From the NCBI GenBank assembly GCA_001600615.1, contig BCKK01000004.1, positions 372,001 through 436,000 of the forward strand: DNA of 64,000 nt, in the 5' to 3' direction. Origin of the DNA: Dioszegia crocea. Its lineage: Eukaryota; Basidiomycota; Tremellomycetes; Tremellales; Bulleribasidiaceae. Below are positions 23,206-33,978 of this stretch, piece by piece. Position numbers and translations under genes: made by a program. The notes under the pieces are model-generated. The model did no database searches and was not told the origin of the DNA. It saw nothing but the letters and a program-made list of their open reading frames with translations. Numbering within the stretch: the first letter of the stretch is position 1; every line of letters starts with the position of its first letter.

Positions 23206-24484
23206 TCAAGTAGCCGCCTCAATTGCGGGAGGAAGGGACCCACAGGCTTGACAGGGTGGCACGCCGGTAGACGGTACCCATAGGAACCGCTCCTCAAGCC
23301 CACTCACATCCCACAGTTTTCTCTGGAATGTTACCCCCATGATTTTTAAACGATGCGCGAGAATCGCTTGCGGTTCAGGCACGGCAGGTGCCGCCTGCTG
23401 AGCACAAGTCTCGTCCAGGCTTTCGAAAACCTTTTTGTGTGATTCGCTGACGCCGTCGAAAGCTGGAGTACAAACGAGAGCGAGTTGGATGGTGTCCGAG
23501 GGTTGCCGAAGGTCAAGGACTGGGTTGTCTTTTGAAGATTCGCGCAGATTTTCGACACGAGCACCCAGGCGGGGGAAGAGCTCGGTCAATTGAACAGGTG
23601 TGGTGCTATCGAAAACCCAGCGCATCATCCTGCCGTATGATATCGGAAGGTCCCCGACCTCATCAACGTCGGTAAAATGCGCCGTCAGCGAGGGAGGGAT
23701 GAATCGGCGGGGATTCTCGACGGGCGCGAAAGTAGAGGAGATTTGCCTGAGGGGACCAAAGAGGCTCCTCACGCAAAGGTGACGGAGTGGCGAGAATTGA
23801 AAAAAGGCATGGAAGTGCATCGAGCATACTCTGGAGCTGGGGTTGGTACAGGGGTTGGGAGCATCGAGGGGTCTAGAGTAATACTCGGAGTATGGTCGCC
23901 AGAGGTGATCCTGGCCGCCGAAGATAGAGCCGACAGCTATTGAGTATAGGAGCGGGAATATCTCCTGGACTTCATCCCGGTGGTTATTGTCCAGGAGGGT
24001 AAAACATCGCGTCAATGCTTCAGCCTCCTCTGCGCACTTTCCCATCTGATAATCCGCCCATGCTTCCAGATCGGATCCGACCCTCTCCCATCTCCCTTTA
24101 GCCCCCATCAGGGTGGTATACGAAGGATGTTCCTCCTTATCGGAGTATTCGAGGGATAGGGTTTTTGTGTGGGCAAACAAATGTCGTCTGAGGGGTATAT
24201 CGGCAGAGGTTTGTGGGAAGAGGTCGAAGACTCGATCAGTCGCGATGTGTGTGAAGAGGATTTGCTGGGACATGGATTGAAATGCTACGCGTATCAGCTT
24301 GAGGCATGTGAACTGGCTTACACTTGCAGACCAAGGCTGCGGAGCACAAGTCGGGCTGACGGAGATTTTCTCGTGGATCATTTGACCGGGCTTCGGGCAC
24401 TGGCTTGCGCAGATTCTGGAGAATCTTGAACCATAGTTCACTAGGGAGTTCTACCTCAGGCATTGGGGCTGAGTCTGGCATCAT
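23206..24484 (-). CDS. F-box-like tandem family, copy 4
   Basis: First of nine minus-strand copies. Exon 1 (24322-24484) encodes VELPSELWFKILQNLRKPVP and ends SAALVCK in phase 1; the ATG at 24463 (MPEVELP) is an alternative start that better matches other copies. Exon 2 begins at 24284 and continues SFQSMSQQILFTHIATDRVF. Body landmarks: RRHLFAHTKTLSLEYSDK, LLYSIAVGSIFGGQDHLWRP, LRHLCVRSLFGPL and LPISYGRMMRWVFDS, with the tail PPCQACGSLPPAIEAAT. The product is about 413 aa and intact. Copy 5 next to it is its closest relative in the window (shared QQILFTHI, PNPC and FHAFF segments), suggesting a recent pairwise duplication. Confidence 0.8.
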
Positions 24485-24983
24485 CGAGGGGATTGATGGC
24501 GGTAATAAGCAGTTCCAAGAGATATTCCAGAACTCGAATCTTCCGAAGTGGCGCGTGGCGGTGGCACGGGAACATTCACCAGTGATATATCGTGCATCCT
24601 AATGCCTAATGGCAGCCGCGCGTCGAGCCACCACACATGGACTCTCAGAGCACAGGGATGCCCAGGAGTAGCTCTACGACCACATACACCCAGTGTCTCC
24701 AGAAGCCTCGGGAGATGGATAGGTCAAGGCTCAACTTTGACGTAGATAGGTGACAAGTGCGCAAATCGAGCTCCGAGACGTCAAGCTAGATGCACGATAT
24801 ATGAGCAGAGCTCTGTTATGATTCAGGTGGAGCAGTGCTGACTGAATGTATCAGCTGATGGATTACTGTAGACCTAGAAACGCGTATCACATACCTGTCA
24901 CATCCAGAGGACCGCCACCTCCGGCCTATATACATGATATCCATCCCCTCTGCCTCAACCAGTCGCCTCTGCACAAGCTGTGA
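24485..24983. other. gap between F-box-like copies 4 and 5
   Basis: About 500 nt with the promoter of copy 4 and the 3' UTR of copy 5. I see no coding sequence with family similarity. Confidence 0.4.
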
Positions 24984-26221
24984 TCATTCCGCAGGTAGAC
25001 AACCGCACGCCGAACAACGAAGCGCATCCTCCGAGGGGCCCCATCGGAAGATGTCTTGGAGCCCGCTAGACCCTCGCAGTCGGTCCTGCACCGTCTTCCC
25101 AATACCTCGAACGCGCAGTGCGCCCAGAGCCCGAGGGTCGTGCCCATCGGCAGACCTCCCAGCAAGAGTATTCTTGTCCAGTTTTGCGAGGAGCTCCGGG
25201 CGTTCATCGAAGATGTCGTCAGACAACGGAGAGCAAAGGAGGTCGACCTGGACAGTATCCGAAGTTTGCCGAGCTTCGCGGGCCGCTGGACTCTCCGCAA
25301 ATTGAGACAATTGTTGGATACGAAGTATAAGACTCTGGAAAAGATCGCGATTTTGTTTTGTAGGCGACACATCGCTGACCCAGCGGATCATCCTGCCGTA
25401 GAGGACAGGAATATTATCGGCATTATCGGTGAAATGCGCGGTCAGCGATGGCAAAGGAGTTTCGTGTGGGGGTTCGATAGATGCGAAGGTGGAGTCAAGC
25501 AGTCTGAGTGGACCCATGAATCCTCTCACGCAAAGGTGACGGAGCGGCGAGGAATGGAAGAAGGCGTGAAAGTGCTTCGAGCAGATGATGGGACTTGGGG
25601 AGGGGCAAGGGTTCGGGGCGTCAGGCTTGGCGGAGAAACTTTGGGCGTATGTGCGCCATAGGCGATCCTGACCGCCGTATATAGACCCAACCGCTATCGA
25701 GCGTAGGAGAGGAAAAAGTCCCTGCACCCGCTCTGATTGCGGGTTGTTCAGGTAGGCGAAACAGCCCGTCAAGCTTTCGGCCTCCCTGCCGCATTTTTCC
25801 ATCTGGCCCTCCCCCCACTCCTGCGGATCCGACCCAACCAGATTCCATCGCCCTCTCGCCGCAAGCAGTACCGAGTAGGAAGGCTGATCATTCTTGTCGG
25901 TATATTCCAAGAATAGGGATTTCGTGTGGGCGAATAGGTGTCTGCGAAGGGGGATATCGTCGGGTGATTGGGGGAGTAATTCAGTGATGACGTCTGTCGT
26001 GATGTGCGTGAAGAGAATTTGCTGAGCCATGGATTGGAAGGCTGTAAGTGTCAGTACACATCCAATGTGACTGGCTTACATTTGCTGACCAGCGCTGCAG
26101 AACAAAGATCAGGCTGTCGCAGATCTCCTCGTGGAGCATTTGAGCGCCATTCCGGAATTGGCTTGCGTAGATTCTCAAGTACCTGGAACCACAGTTCGCT
26201 GGGCAGTGCGACCTCCGTCAT
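24984..26221 (-). CDS. F-box-like tandem family, copy 5
   Basis: Exon 1 (26080-26221) encodes MTEVALPSELWFQVLENLRK and RSNAPRGDLRQPDLCSAALV, and ends with SK where copy 4 has CK. The intron follows at once with donor GTAAGC. Exon 2 reads AFQSMAQQILFTHITTDVIT to the stop at 24984. Landmarks: RRHLFAHTKSLFLEYTDKND, LLRSIAVGSIYGGQDRLWRT, LRHLCVRGFMGPLRLLDSTF and VLYGRMIRWVSDVS. The tail is LRCSACGCLPAE, so the CxxCG core is kept but the usual CGS is CGC. Intact, about 390 aa. Near-twin of copy 4. Confidence 0.8.
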
Positions 26222-26558
26222 GATGAGTTGGTGAACGCCGAGATATGGTGGTTGGTGCAGGGTTTCGAGATTGCGAGTCTGACCTCGAGCTTTGAGCTTG
26301 ATTTGCGCGATAGGCGCATCGGTTCCTCCTAGCCCGTGCGTACATTATTCATTCTTCACAGATGTAGGCTGTAGCGAGCTATGATATTACAGTAGACGAC
26401 TCCGCCCCAGCCCTGACTCCAGGCTCTCTGGGTTAAGCCCACCAGCCCTTCTTCCATCGACTGAAAGGCCCTGTTTCATCTATTTCCAACCCCGCCAACC
26501 ACCCGCCCAGACAGATCTTCCGATAAGACCAAGAAGATATGTGAAAACTCCACAGAGA
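26222..26558. other. gap between F-box-like copies 5 and 6
   Basis: About 340 nt with the promoter of copy 5 and the 3' UTR of copy 6. Nothing else is seen. Confidence 0.4.
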
Positions 26559-27815
26559 TTAGAGGGCAGGTAGAGAGCCGCAAGCTAAGCAGGGGGTAGC
26601 ATCGCTGGACGGATACCAGCGGAAGTGATCGTCCAGTCCGCTAGCCATCCGGAAGTGCGCCTCGATGGAGTCACTCATCTCGGTGTAAATCTTCCGTTCG
26701 CGAGTGGGTGGAGTGGTTTCGGGGGATGGCTGATTCTCATCTGTAGTAGGAGGTTCGAGAGGGGGATGATGATGATCGTGGTCATCGCCGCCGCCGGGGA
26801 GACTGTCAGAAGCGACAGAATAGTAGAGGTCGATATTGATCATATCGGTAGGGATTTGACCGATCGAATCTCTCTGCTTCCCGCGGAAGTTGTTCACGTT
26901 ACCAACATACTCCCCGAGCAGGGGACCGATGGTAGAGAATGGGGTATCGGATGGGCTATCCGATATGAGCCGAGTGTGTCTGCCGAAGGGGATGGCGAAA
27001 TTAAGAGGTTGGCCATCACCCACGACGTGCTGCGTCAGGGTGAACGGAGTGTCTGCCTTGTCGAGTGGACGTTCGACCGACGCCGACGATGACGAGACAG
27101 CGCGTAAGGGACCCTGCTGGCCTCTGATGCAGAGGTGGCTAAGATTTAGGGAGTGGCAGAATTCGTGCCAAAGCTGCGAGCAGGGTCCGGTAGCGGATAC
27201 TGCGGTAGCATTAGGGGTAGAGCTGCTCTTTTCGATATGGGTATTGTATCGACGCCAAGTGTCGTCGTGGCCCGAGTAGATGGAGCCTACGGCGATCGTG
27301 CGGAGGTTTGGGAATAGATCTTTGGGACCCGTGTAGATGAGGGTTTGGAGACACTGTGTCAAGCGACGTGTTTCCTCGCCGCAGGACGCGTTGCTGAGGT
27401 ATGCCAATACCACCGGACTCATATCCAGCAAATCCCATCCGCCCCTTTCAAGTATGTACGTATACTTCGGAGTGGGCTGTTTGTCCGAGTATTCGAGGAA
27501 GAGGGATTTGGTATGGGCGAATAGCCTTCGCATGCGGGGGACATCTGCGGGAAGGGAGGGTAGAAGGTTGGTGATCCGGTCTGACGCGATGTGGGTATAC
27601 AGGAGGGGTTCTCCAACTGTTTGAAAGAGCTATCAGGTCAGCTGGGAGGGAAGAGAATAGGCACAAGGAGATACCTTGCATGAGCGGATCACCGAGTTTA
27701 GGTCTTGGTGCGACATGGCCTCGGCTCTGGGAGCTTCGGATCTTGGTTGGGGAATTGGCTGGCGGACAAAGCCAATGATCCTGATTAGGAGCTCTGTGGG
27801 AAGAGTCGGTATCAT
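26559..27815 (-). CDS. F-box-like tandem family, copy 6
   Basis: Exon 1 starts at 27815 with MIPTLPTELLIRIIGFVRQP and ends NSVIRSCK. The usual intron follows, and exon 2 reads LFQTVGEPLLYTHIASDRIT. Landmarks: MRRLFAHTKSLFLEYSDKQP, LRTIAVGSIYSGHDDTWRRY, LSHLCIRGQQGPLRAVSSSS and IPFGRHTRLISDSPSD. The tail is RWYPSSDATPCLACGSLPAL. Intact. This copy carries an insertion rich in Asp, His, Pro and Thr (GGGDDHDHHHPPLEPPTTDE) between the DIDLYYS landmark and the tail; the other copies have a much shorter or different stretch there. The insertion looks like a low-complexity expansion, not a domain. Confidence 0.8.
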
Positions 27816-28245
27816 CGTAGTGAGTGGTGAAGGTGGTAGGTGGTGTAGCGGAGATGTTGGGGGCGGATGAGGTTGAGTGAGTGGGCGAAGTCAATTGAGC
27901 CAATCAGCCAGCCGAGCAACTCCACGTGCCAGACCAGCCTAGTCAATAGTGTCAAGATCGTTGAGCCCAACCTCGACTGCATTGGAACCCGTCCAGGACT
28001 GTACAGCATAGGCTTACCGGTATGCCTCCCACGAAATAATGATATCATGCACATGGTATGAAAACTCGACCCGAAGAGTAATGATGGACGTTCCCTCTGC
28101 CTCCCTTCTACATCTGAACTCATGTCGTCCCTCGTTATCCACCTGCATCTCCACCGCCAGTACACCGCCCACTGCCCACCTCGCCAGTCCGCCCGACATC
28201 TTATCATTCGCCCTCATACACACGCCCGTCCAGCCGCCTTGTCGC
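27816..28245. other. gap between F-box-like copies 6 and 7
   Basis: About 430 nt. Short open frames exist on both strands but none shows family landmarks or codon-like bias. No gene supported. Confidence 0.4.
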
Positions 28246-29537
28246 CTAGGAGGCAACCTGCTGAGAGTCGAGGAGGGATGGGGAGAAGTTGCAAGCGGGG
28301 CATCCTGGTGCATCGTTGGCGGGAAGCCATCGGAACACATCCTTGAGCCCACTGCCTTCCTGGAAATGTGACTGTACGGCGAGGCCCAGTTGGCCTACTC
28401 GGTGTCGGTGGATGACATCAGCCGACGGAGTCGCCGAGGAGGAGGTAGATGTGGAGAGCATGGCATCGACTTCGGCGAGCATGGCAGACACGCCGATGTC
28501 GACCATCGAGTCGAATGATGTCTGACAGTAGATTGTGATATCGACGAGATCCGCAGGTCGAGAGCCAAGAGCTTGAGCGAGAGATGGGCAAACCCGACCT
28601 GCGTTGGCATGGTCTACGACCCGGCTGACGCACTGTATGACGGGCACGTATTCCACAGGAGTGGGAGCTTCGACAGACCAGATTACTGCCTTACCGTAGG
28701 ATATGGGGAGGTGCTTAATGCCGCTCAGCTCAGTCGCCGGGATGTGGACGGTGAAAGAGTAGTCGTTGCTCGGACCGTGGTTGGCGGACGCAAAGGTGGA
28801 TGGTATGTGAAGTGGACCGCTCTGGCTGGGAGCGCAGAAATGCTTGATTCGGGAGGATTGGCAGAAATTGTAGAAGAGTCCCCAGCAGGCACTGGGGTGG
28901 GGATAACTCGTGGGAGATTCGGTAGTAGAACAGGCTACGAGCACCTTGTGATACTCGGTGTATCGCCGCCATAGGTCATCGTCTCCGCCGTATATACTCC
29001 CGATGGAGAGCTTGCGGAGTTTGGGGAAAATTTGGCTGATGGGATCGGAGTGCTCGAGCACTGTGAGACAGCGAGTTAAGATGAGGATCTCCCTCGCGCA
29101 GAGATATAGCTCCGCGTGATCCCTACGGCCTCCCCAAAGTCCCACCCCTATCCACGTTAACGTTCCCACCTCTAGCAACTCTGTGTAGGTACACTCCGTG
29201 GTCTTGTCGCTGTATTCTATGCGCATGGTCTGAGTGTGGGCGAAAAGTCGTCGCTTAGCGGGAACATCTTCGGGGTTGTGAGGCAAAAGTAGATGAAGGC
29301 GAGATGTGGAGATATGGGAGTATAGGAGTTTTTCGCCGATGGATTGGAAGAGCTGCCAAATTCAGCTTGCATCTGGGGACGGCGAATGGAAGGACGTACC
29401 TTGCAAGTGAGAATAGCGGAAATAAGGTCTGGTTCTAGCAAATCTGCTCTCGGCGGATTGGACCGGGGTTGAGGGATTGGGCGGGCGAGATAAGAGAGGA
29501 CCCGAATCCATAATTCTACGGGAATCTCGACGGTCAT
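28246..29537 (-). CDS. F-box-like tandem family, copy 7
   Basis: Exon 1 starts at 29537: MTVEIPVELWIRVLSYLARP, ending ISAILTCK. Exon 2 begins LFQSIGEKLLYSHISTSRLH. Landmarks: RRLFAHTQTMRIEYSDKTTE, FPKLRKLSIGSIYGGDDDLW, IKHFCAPSQSGPLHIPSTFA, YSFTVHIPATELSGIKHLPI. The tail CPACNFSPSLLDSQQVAS keeps CxxC but has lost the GS. Intact. It shares the motifs LRKLSIGSIYGG, HFCAP.SGPL and YSFTVHIP with copy 10 and with no other copy, so these two form a subgroup although copies 8 and 9 lie between them. Confidence 0.8.
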
Positions 29538-29888
29538 TGTGGACCTAGGCGTAGAGATGATAGAGGGGTTGTTGAGGTGATGTAGAGAGTGATAGGGAGG
29601 GTTGTTGGGGTCCTTTGGGTCGTAAGTTAGGGTTTGAGCGCGATGCTTACGTGATATCTTGGGCCACAGCGCCTGATAGCCTTGCAATCTCATTGATCCA
29701 CTCTCTACCTCCAGCATGGCATCAAACCCAATGGTAAGACAATAGCTCCGTCTCCAGCAGATCATAGGAACGGCCCGCCCTTTCTTTTCACCAAGATCCG
29801 TCCACCCGATCTCCTTGCGCCTCTGCTCTGCGCCTGTAGCCCTTCTCCTTCAATTGGACTCCGCGCAGCAAAATGTTAATGCCCTTTT
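29538..29888. other. gap between F-box-like copies 7 and 8
   Basis: About 350 nt with the promoter of copy 7 and the 3' UTR of copy 8. Nothing else is seen. Confidence 0.4.
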
Positions 29889-31109
29889 TTACGGCGGCGG
29901 CACCGTACCACAGGCAGGACAAGGGCCAGCCTCACATGAGGCGAGCCAACGGACCGAGTCCTTTCGCCCTTCTGGTTGCTTCCGCAGGAGCGCCTGGGCG
30001 TCGACACCAAAGCCGAAGATGTGATTTCGTTGAGCGATGGTGAGAGGGGGAGGCGAAGAAGTGGACGATGAGGATTTGACGTGGAAGAGGGGTCGGTCAG
30101 GTGATGAGCGATTCTTCTCGGAGGCCCATGCGAAGTGAACGGAGCAGTATATCGTTAAATCGATCCTGTCCGTCCGGCCGCGCGCAACCGGGTGGGCGCG
30201 CCGAGCTCTTATGGCATTATGGACAGACTCAACAAAGCCAAGGCTCGCCCAGTCCGTGTCTGACGGTGAGTCGCTGACCCAAGTTGCGGGCATGCCGCAC
30301 GGGATCGAGATGACAGAGTTACCCTCGACAAGGTGTTGGGTCAAAGTGTACTGAGGATTTGGAGGGGTTGGGCTGGCCGATGCAATCGTTGTCGCGGGGA
30401 TCATGAGCGGACCGTGTTGACCGCGTAGGCAGAGATGCCGCAGATCTGAGGTTTGACACCAGCGGTGGAAGACGAGGGAGCAATCCTTGGCGACGGGGAA
30501 TTCCTCCTTGGTGGTGGACGTCTCGCACGCCCTTTTGTACGTGGCCCAGAGCTGATCTTGACCGCCGCATATTGCGCCGACGGATATGACGCGGAGCCGT
30601 GGGAGTAGTTCCCTCGCCGGACCCGCCTGCTCCAGAATCTTGAGACAGTGGGTCAGGTTGTGGATTTCGTCGGAGCAAAGCATCATTTGCACCTCCCCCA
30701 TCTCCGCGTACGTCTTTCCATATAGGCTCCAAAGATATCCGTCCTTGAGAAGAGCAAGATAGGATCCTTCATGGTCCTTCTCGATGTACTCCATGAAGAT
30801 CATCTTGGTGTGGGCGAGACGGCGGCGCAGAGAGGGGATATCTTCTGCGGTTCCCGGGAGAAGGCGCATGATCATGTCGGTACATATGATTTTGTACATT
30901 AGGGGTTCGCATATCTCTTGGAAGAGCTATGAGATCAGTGCGAGCCCCACAGCCGGAAAGTAGACCCACTTTCAAGTCCGTAAAGCCGCACAGAGAGAAG
31001 TTTGGTACATGTCTACACGACAAGCATTTGTCCGAGGTGCGGGTGTTGGATTTCGAACAAACTGCAGTATGCGATACCATAGCTCGTATGGCAGGTCTGG
31101 CACAGTCAT
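29889..31109 (-). pseudogene. F-box-like tandem family, copy 8, probable early lesion
   Basis: Exon 1 opens at 31109 with MTVPDLPYELWYRILQFVRN and runs to AALRT, then meets TGA (30972-30974) where other copies have the Cys of the RTCK-intron junction. The donor is also altered: one G seems lost, leaving TGAAAGTGGGT. Exon 2 is long and open: LFQEICEPLMYKIICTDMIM, then RRRLAHTKMIFMEYIEKDHE, LRVISVGAICGGQDQLWATY, LRHLCLRGQHGPLMIPATTI, IPCGMPATWVSDSPSDTDWA and the tail GPCPACGTVPPP at 29889. Either the copy is newly dead, or it is translated only from an internal ATG such as 30899, without the F-box-like part. A sequencing error cannot be excluded. Confidence 0.7.
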
Positions 31110-31439
31110 GGTGCGTGAGAAAAGGATAGGTAGATGGGTGCTTGTGTAGATGCAATTTGAGATGCAAGATTGATGTCGAGTGCATAGATCCAGATGCAAG
31201 ATCGAGGTTATACCGAGGTGACCGGTGACATAGGCCCGTTACGTTATCGAGGCCGACTATATAGCAGACATGTATACTAGCACGGCATCTATCCGCCTCA
31301 AAGCTTCAGTATTGCATCTGCACCAGGAGCCGATATACCTATACTCCAGTTGCTCGTAGGAGAGGCCGGCCCTTCTCTTCCCCTCAAGATCCCCCCGGCT
31401 GGTCTTCTGTAGCTTTCCATTCGCGCCAGAAGCCCTTCT
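31110..31439. other. gap upstream of copy 8
   Basis: Promoter side of copy 8. A GGCCCGTTACGTTATCGAG-like stretch (about 31230) recurs upstream of copy 9 (about 33720). No gene is seen. Confidence 0.35.
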
Positions 31440-31760
31440 CCATCAATGGTGACAGCTTCTTCTCCGGGCTTGCCTGCTCGAGCACCTTCAAGGATCGAGT
31501 CGGCAAGCTGATCTAGTTGGAGCAGAGCTCCCCGTCCGTTCCACGATCACCCCCAGCTCCTTCGAATGTGTCTCAAACAGCTCCGTCATCGAGGAGAGCA
31601 AGTGAGCTTGGTTCGTAGGTTTTCGCGATGCATTCCAAGCATATCACGTCGGTGCGAGCAAGATAGCGGCGTAGATAGGAGGTTTCCGTTAGGATCTCAG
31701 AGAGGAACCCCGCGAGATATCTGTATATTTAGCCCAGAAACTCCGAGATGACAGCGTTCC
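31440..31760 (-). pseudogene. decayed fragment of the F-box-like family
   Basis: No open frame survives. Segments read on the minus strand still resemble the middle of copy 8: the DNA around 31470-31540 (leucine/glutamate stretch near the conserved Cys) matches the layout at 30610-30690. The stretch at 31620-31740 matches the region coding for the LLY..I and RRRLAHT landmarks, here spelled with many changes and stops. The N-terminal F-box part and the C-terminal tail were not found. It is an old copy between copies 8 and 9. Confidence 0.45.
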
Positions 31761-32301
31761 GTAGCCGGCTTTCTTGTCTTCAATCCCCTCAGTCTCGCCT
31801 TACTCTCCTCATTCCCTCCCCGATCAAACAAGAGACAAGATGTTCATAGATGATGCTCGAACCGCATTTGTACAGACTAGCTGCGCGAAAGGGTTGGGGT
31901 GGGTGAAAGGTTTACCAGAAACTTGATTACATCCTCGGGAAGTTCTGCATTCGCAGCTGGAAGGAGAGATGAAGACTGACAGATCACGGAAGGGAGTTTC
32001 AGGCAGTACGAATTACCAGTATCCCGATGAGCTCATAGCCAAAAGCCGGTCACTGAATCATCAGCGGGTAACCTTGAGTAGATTGAGACCTAGATACCCC
32101 GCGAGGGTTCCACTGACCAAAACCCACCGCTTAGTGCGACATCGCAATCTCGAATGTCCAGTATCCCCAACGCCTCCTTTATGAGCCACTCTATCGACAC
32201 CATCATAGCAGCCGAAATTCCATCTTGTGAACCAGCCGCCCGCCCATCGCTCACACCTCTCCCTCCTGCCATAGTCCTGCCATATTGAGGATGCGTTCCG
32301 A
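31761..32301. other. gap between the relic and copy 9
   Basis: About 540 nt. Short frames on both strands show no landmark. It may hold more decayed family sequence, but I cannot support that by eye. Confidence 0.35.
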
Positions 32302-33569
32302 TCATGACGGCGGTAGGGAGCCGCAACAGGGACACACTCCAGCATCGATGGACGGAAACCAGCGGAATCTGTCTTCGACCCCGCTGGACTTCCGGAATTG
32401 AGCCTGAATATTATGGCCCATTTGCTTGAGACGCCGCCTCTCTCTTGCGTCATGGGTCGGAAGCGGGGTCCTGGCTGCTCGGTATTGTGAGTTTCCGTTT
32501 CCATACCTGAATGCTTCACGCTGAAGTATACCTCAACGTCTACAATGTCGGTCGAGAAGGGCTCTGCGCTGAGCAGCGCCCCGGAATCCTTTGTCCGAAG
32601 TTTGGCAATATTGATAACCAACTGCTCCATCCGTTTATAGATGATGTCCCGGTCCGTGTCTGACAGGCAATCCGAGAAGTAGCGCGCTTTCGAGCCGAAG
32701 GGGATGGAATACTGATGGGAGTCAAAGGGGATATGCGACGTCAGGGCGATCAAGGTCTTTTTGCCTTAGAGGGGATGTTCGAAAGCGGCCGAGGGACTCG
32801 TCACTGCGTGCAGTGGACCTTCCTGGCCTCGCACACAAAGATCACGCACGTCCGACGAGTGTATGATCTGGTGAAAGAACTCAGCACAGGGGTTGGCGTC
32901 GCGGATGGGGTTTCAGTCGCAGCAGGGGCCGTAGCGCCCGGCTTCGTCTGTCGTGTCTAGATCCGACTAGATCCGAGGGGTTTTAGTCACTTCGACATAG
33001 GCGTTATAGTAGCGCCACATCTCGTCGTCTCCGCCGTATATAGACGCAATGGCGACCGTGCGTAGCTCCGGGAAGAGCTTCCTCGTTGCCCCTCCTAAAA
33101 GAGGCAAAAGACTTGCAATCATCGCGTGTGTCTCCTCCGCGCACAAGATTGTTCGCATGAGGTTGGTCCCGCCCGGCGGAGAAGCCAGCATGTGGAATCC
33201 ACCTTCCTCAAAGAGATGCGAGTATGGTGGTTCGGGACTCTTCTCTGCGTATTCGAGGTAGAGGAATTTGGCATGGGCGCACAACCGCCGCTTGAGCGCA
33301 AGCTCGGGGGGGGTTGTAGGGAAAAGGAAGTCGAGACGGTCTGTGAATATCGTTGTGTAGAAGAGAGGTTCGGAGATAGACTGGAGGAGCTGCTAGGTCA
33401 GCTTCAAGCCTGGTCATACGAGATTAAGACGTACTTTGCAAGTCCTGACAGTAGAGGCGAGATCAGGCTGGGACATACTGGATCTTGGGGCGTTGGAGCG
33501 GGCTTCAGGGACAGGAGTTCGGAGGAGGGACAGGATTCGACACCATAGCTCGTATGGTAGGTCTGGCAT
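32302..33569 (-). pseudogene. F-box-like tandem family, copy 9, pseudogene
   Basis: Exon 1 is intact: start at 33569, MPDLPYELWCRILSLLRTPV to STVRTCK. Exon 2 opens with LLQSISEPLFYTTIFTDRLD and LRTVAIASIYGGDDEMWRYY, then stops at TAG (32967-32969). Further lesions follow: another stop upstream of NPCAEFFHQIIHSSDV, a TAA where copy 11 has Tyr in HPIYGEKT (near 32768), and a frameshift before the tail. Across the frames the family order is still clear: VRDLCVRGQEGPLHAVTSPS, IPFGSKARYFSDC, and in a shifted frame FRWFPSIDAGVCPCCGSLPP ending at 32302. The closest copy in the window is copy 11. No intact product is possible. Confidence 0.8.
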
Positions 33570-33978
33570 GGCCGTGGTAGGTTTAGAAAGGTAGGCTAGA
33601 TATAGGTGGATCGGTAGATGTAAAATTGAGGCTGATTTGATGCATGGATACTATACTGAGGTGGGATAGGCTCAGCAAATCAGCGAGAGGCTTGGTATGA
33701 GCCTAGAGGTGGGATGATATGGCCCGTTACGTGATCGAGTGACTACAACTCGTACCACCCAGTGCTCCCAATTGGGCCAGTACACTACCACCCTAGGTCA
33801 GCTCAGCCTGCACTGCGGAGCTGCCAGATCCTGGCGCTGAACGGATCATCGAGTCATTTGATGGATGATCTGATACACAGATATTACATTACGGCGAAAA
33901 TCATAGACATTCTCTCCATCAGCCCAATCGTGCCCCCCAAGCTATCAGTCCCGGCCACCTCGCTCCGATGGGCTAAGC
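33570..33978. other. gap between F-box-like copies 9 and 10
   Basis: About 410 nt with the former promoter of copy 9 and the 3' UTR of copy 10. Nothing else is seen beyond the shared promoter stretch near 33720. Confidence 0.4.

Noticed and set aside
32061..32753. A 230-codon open frame read as an independent gene
   Set aside because: Its first half is the body of pseudogene copy 9 and the rest is out-of-frame sequence past a frameshift.
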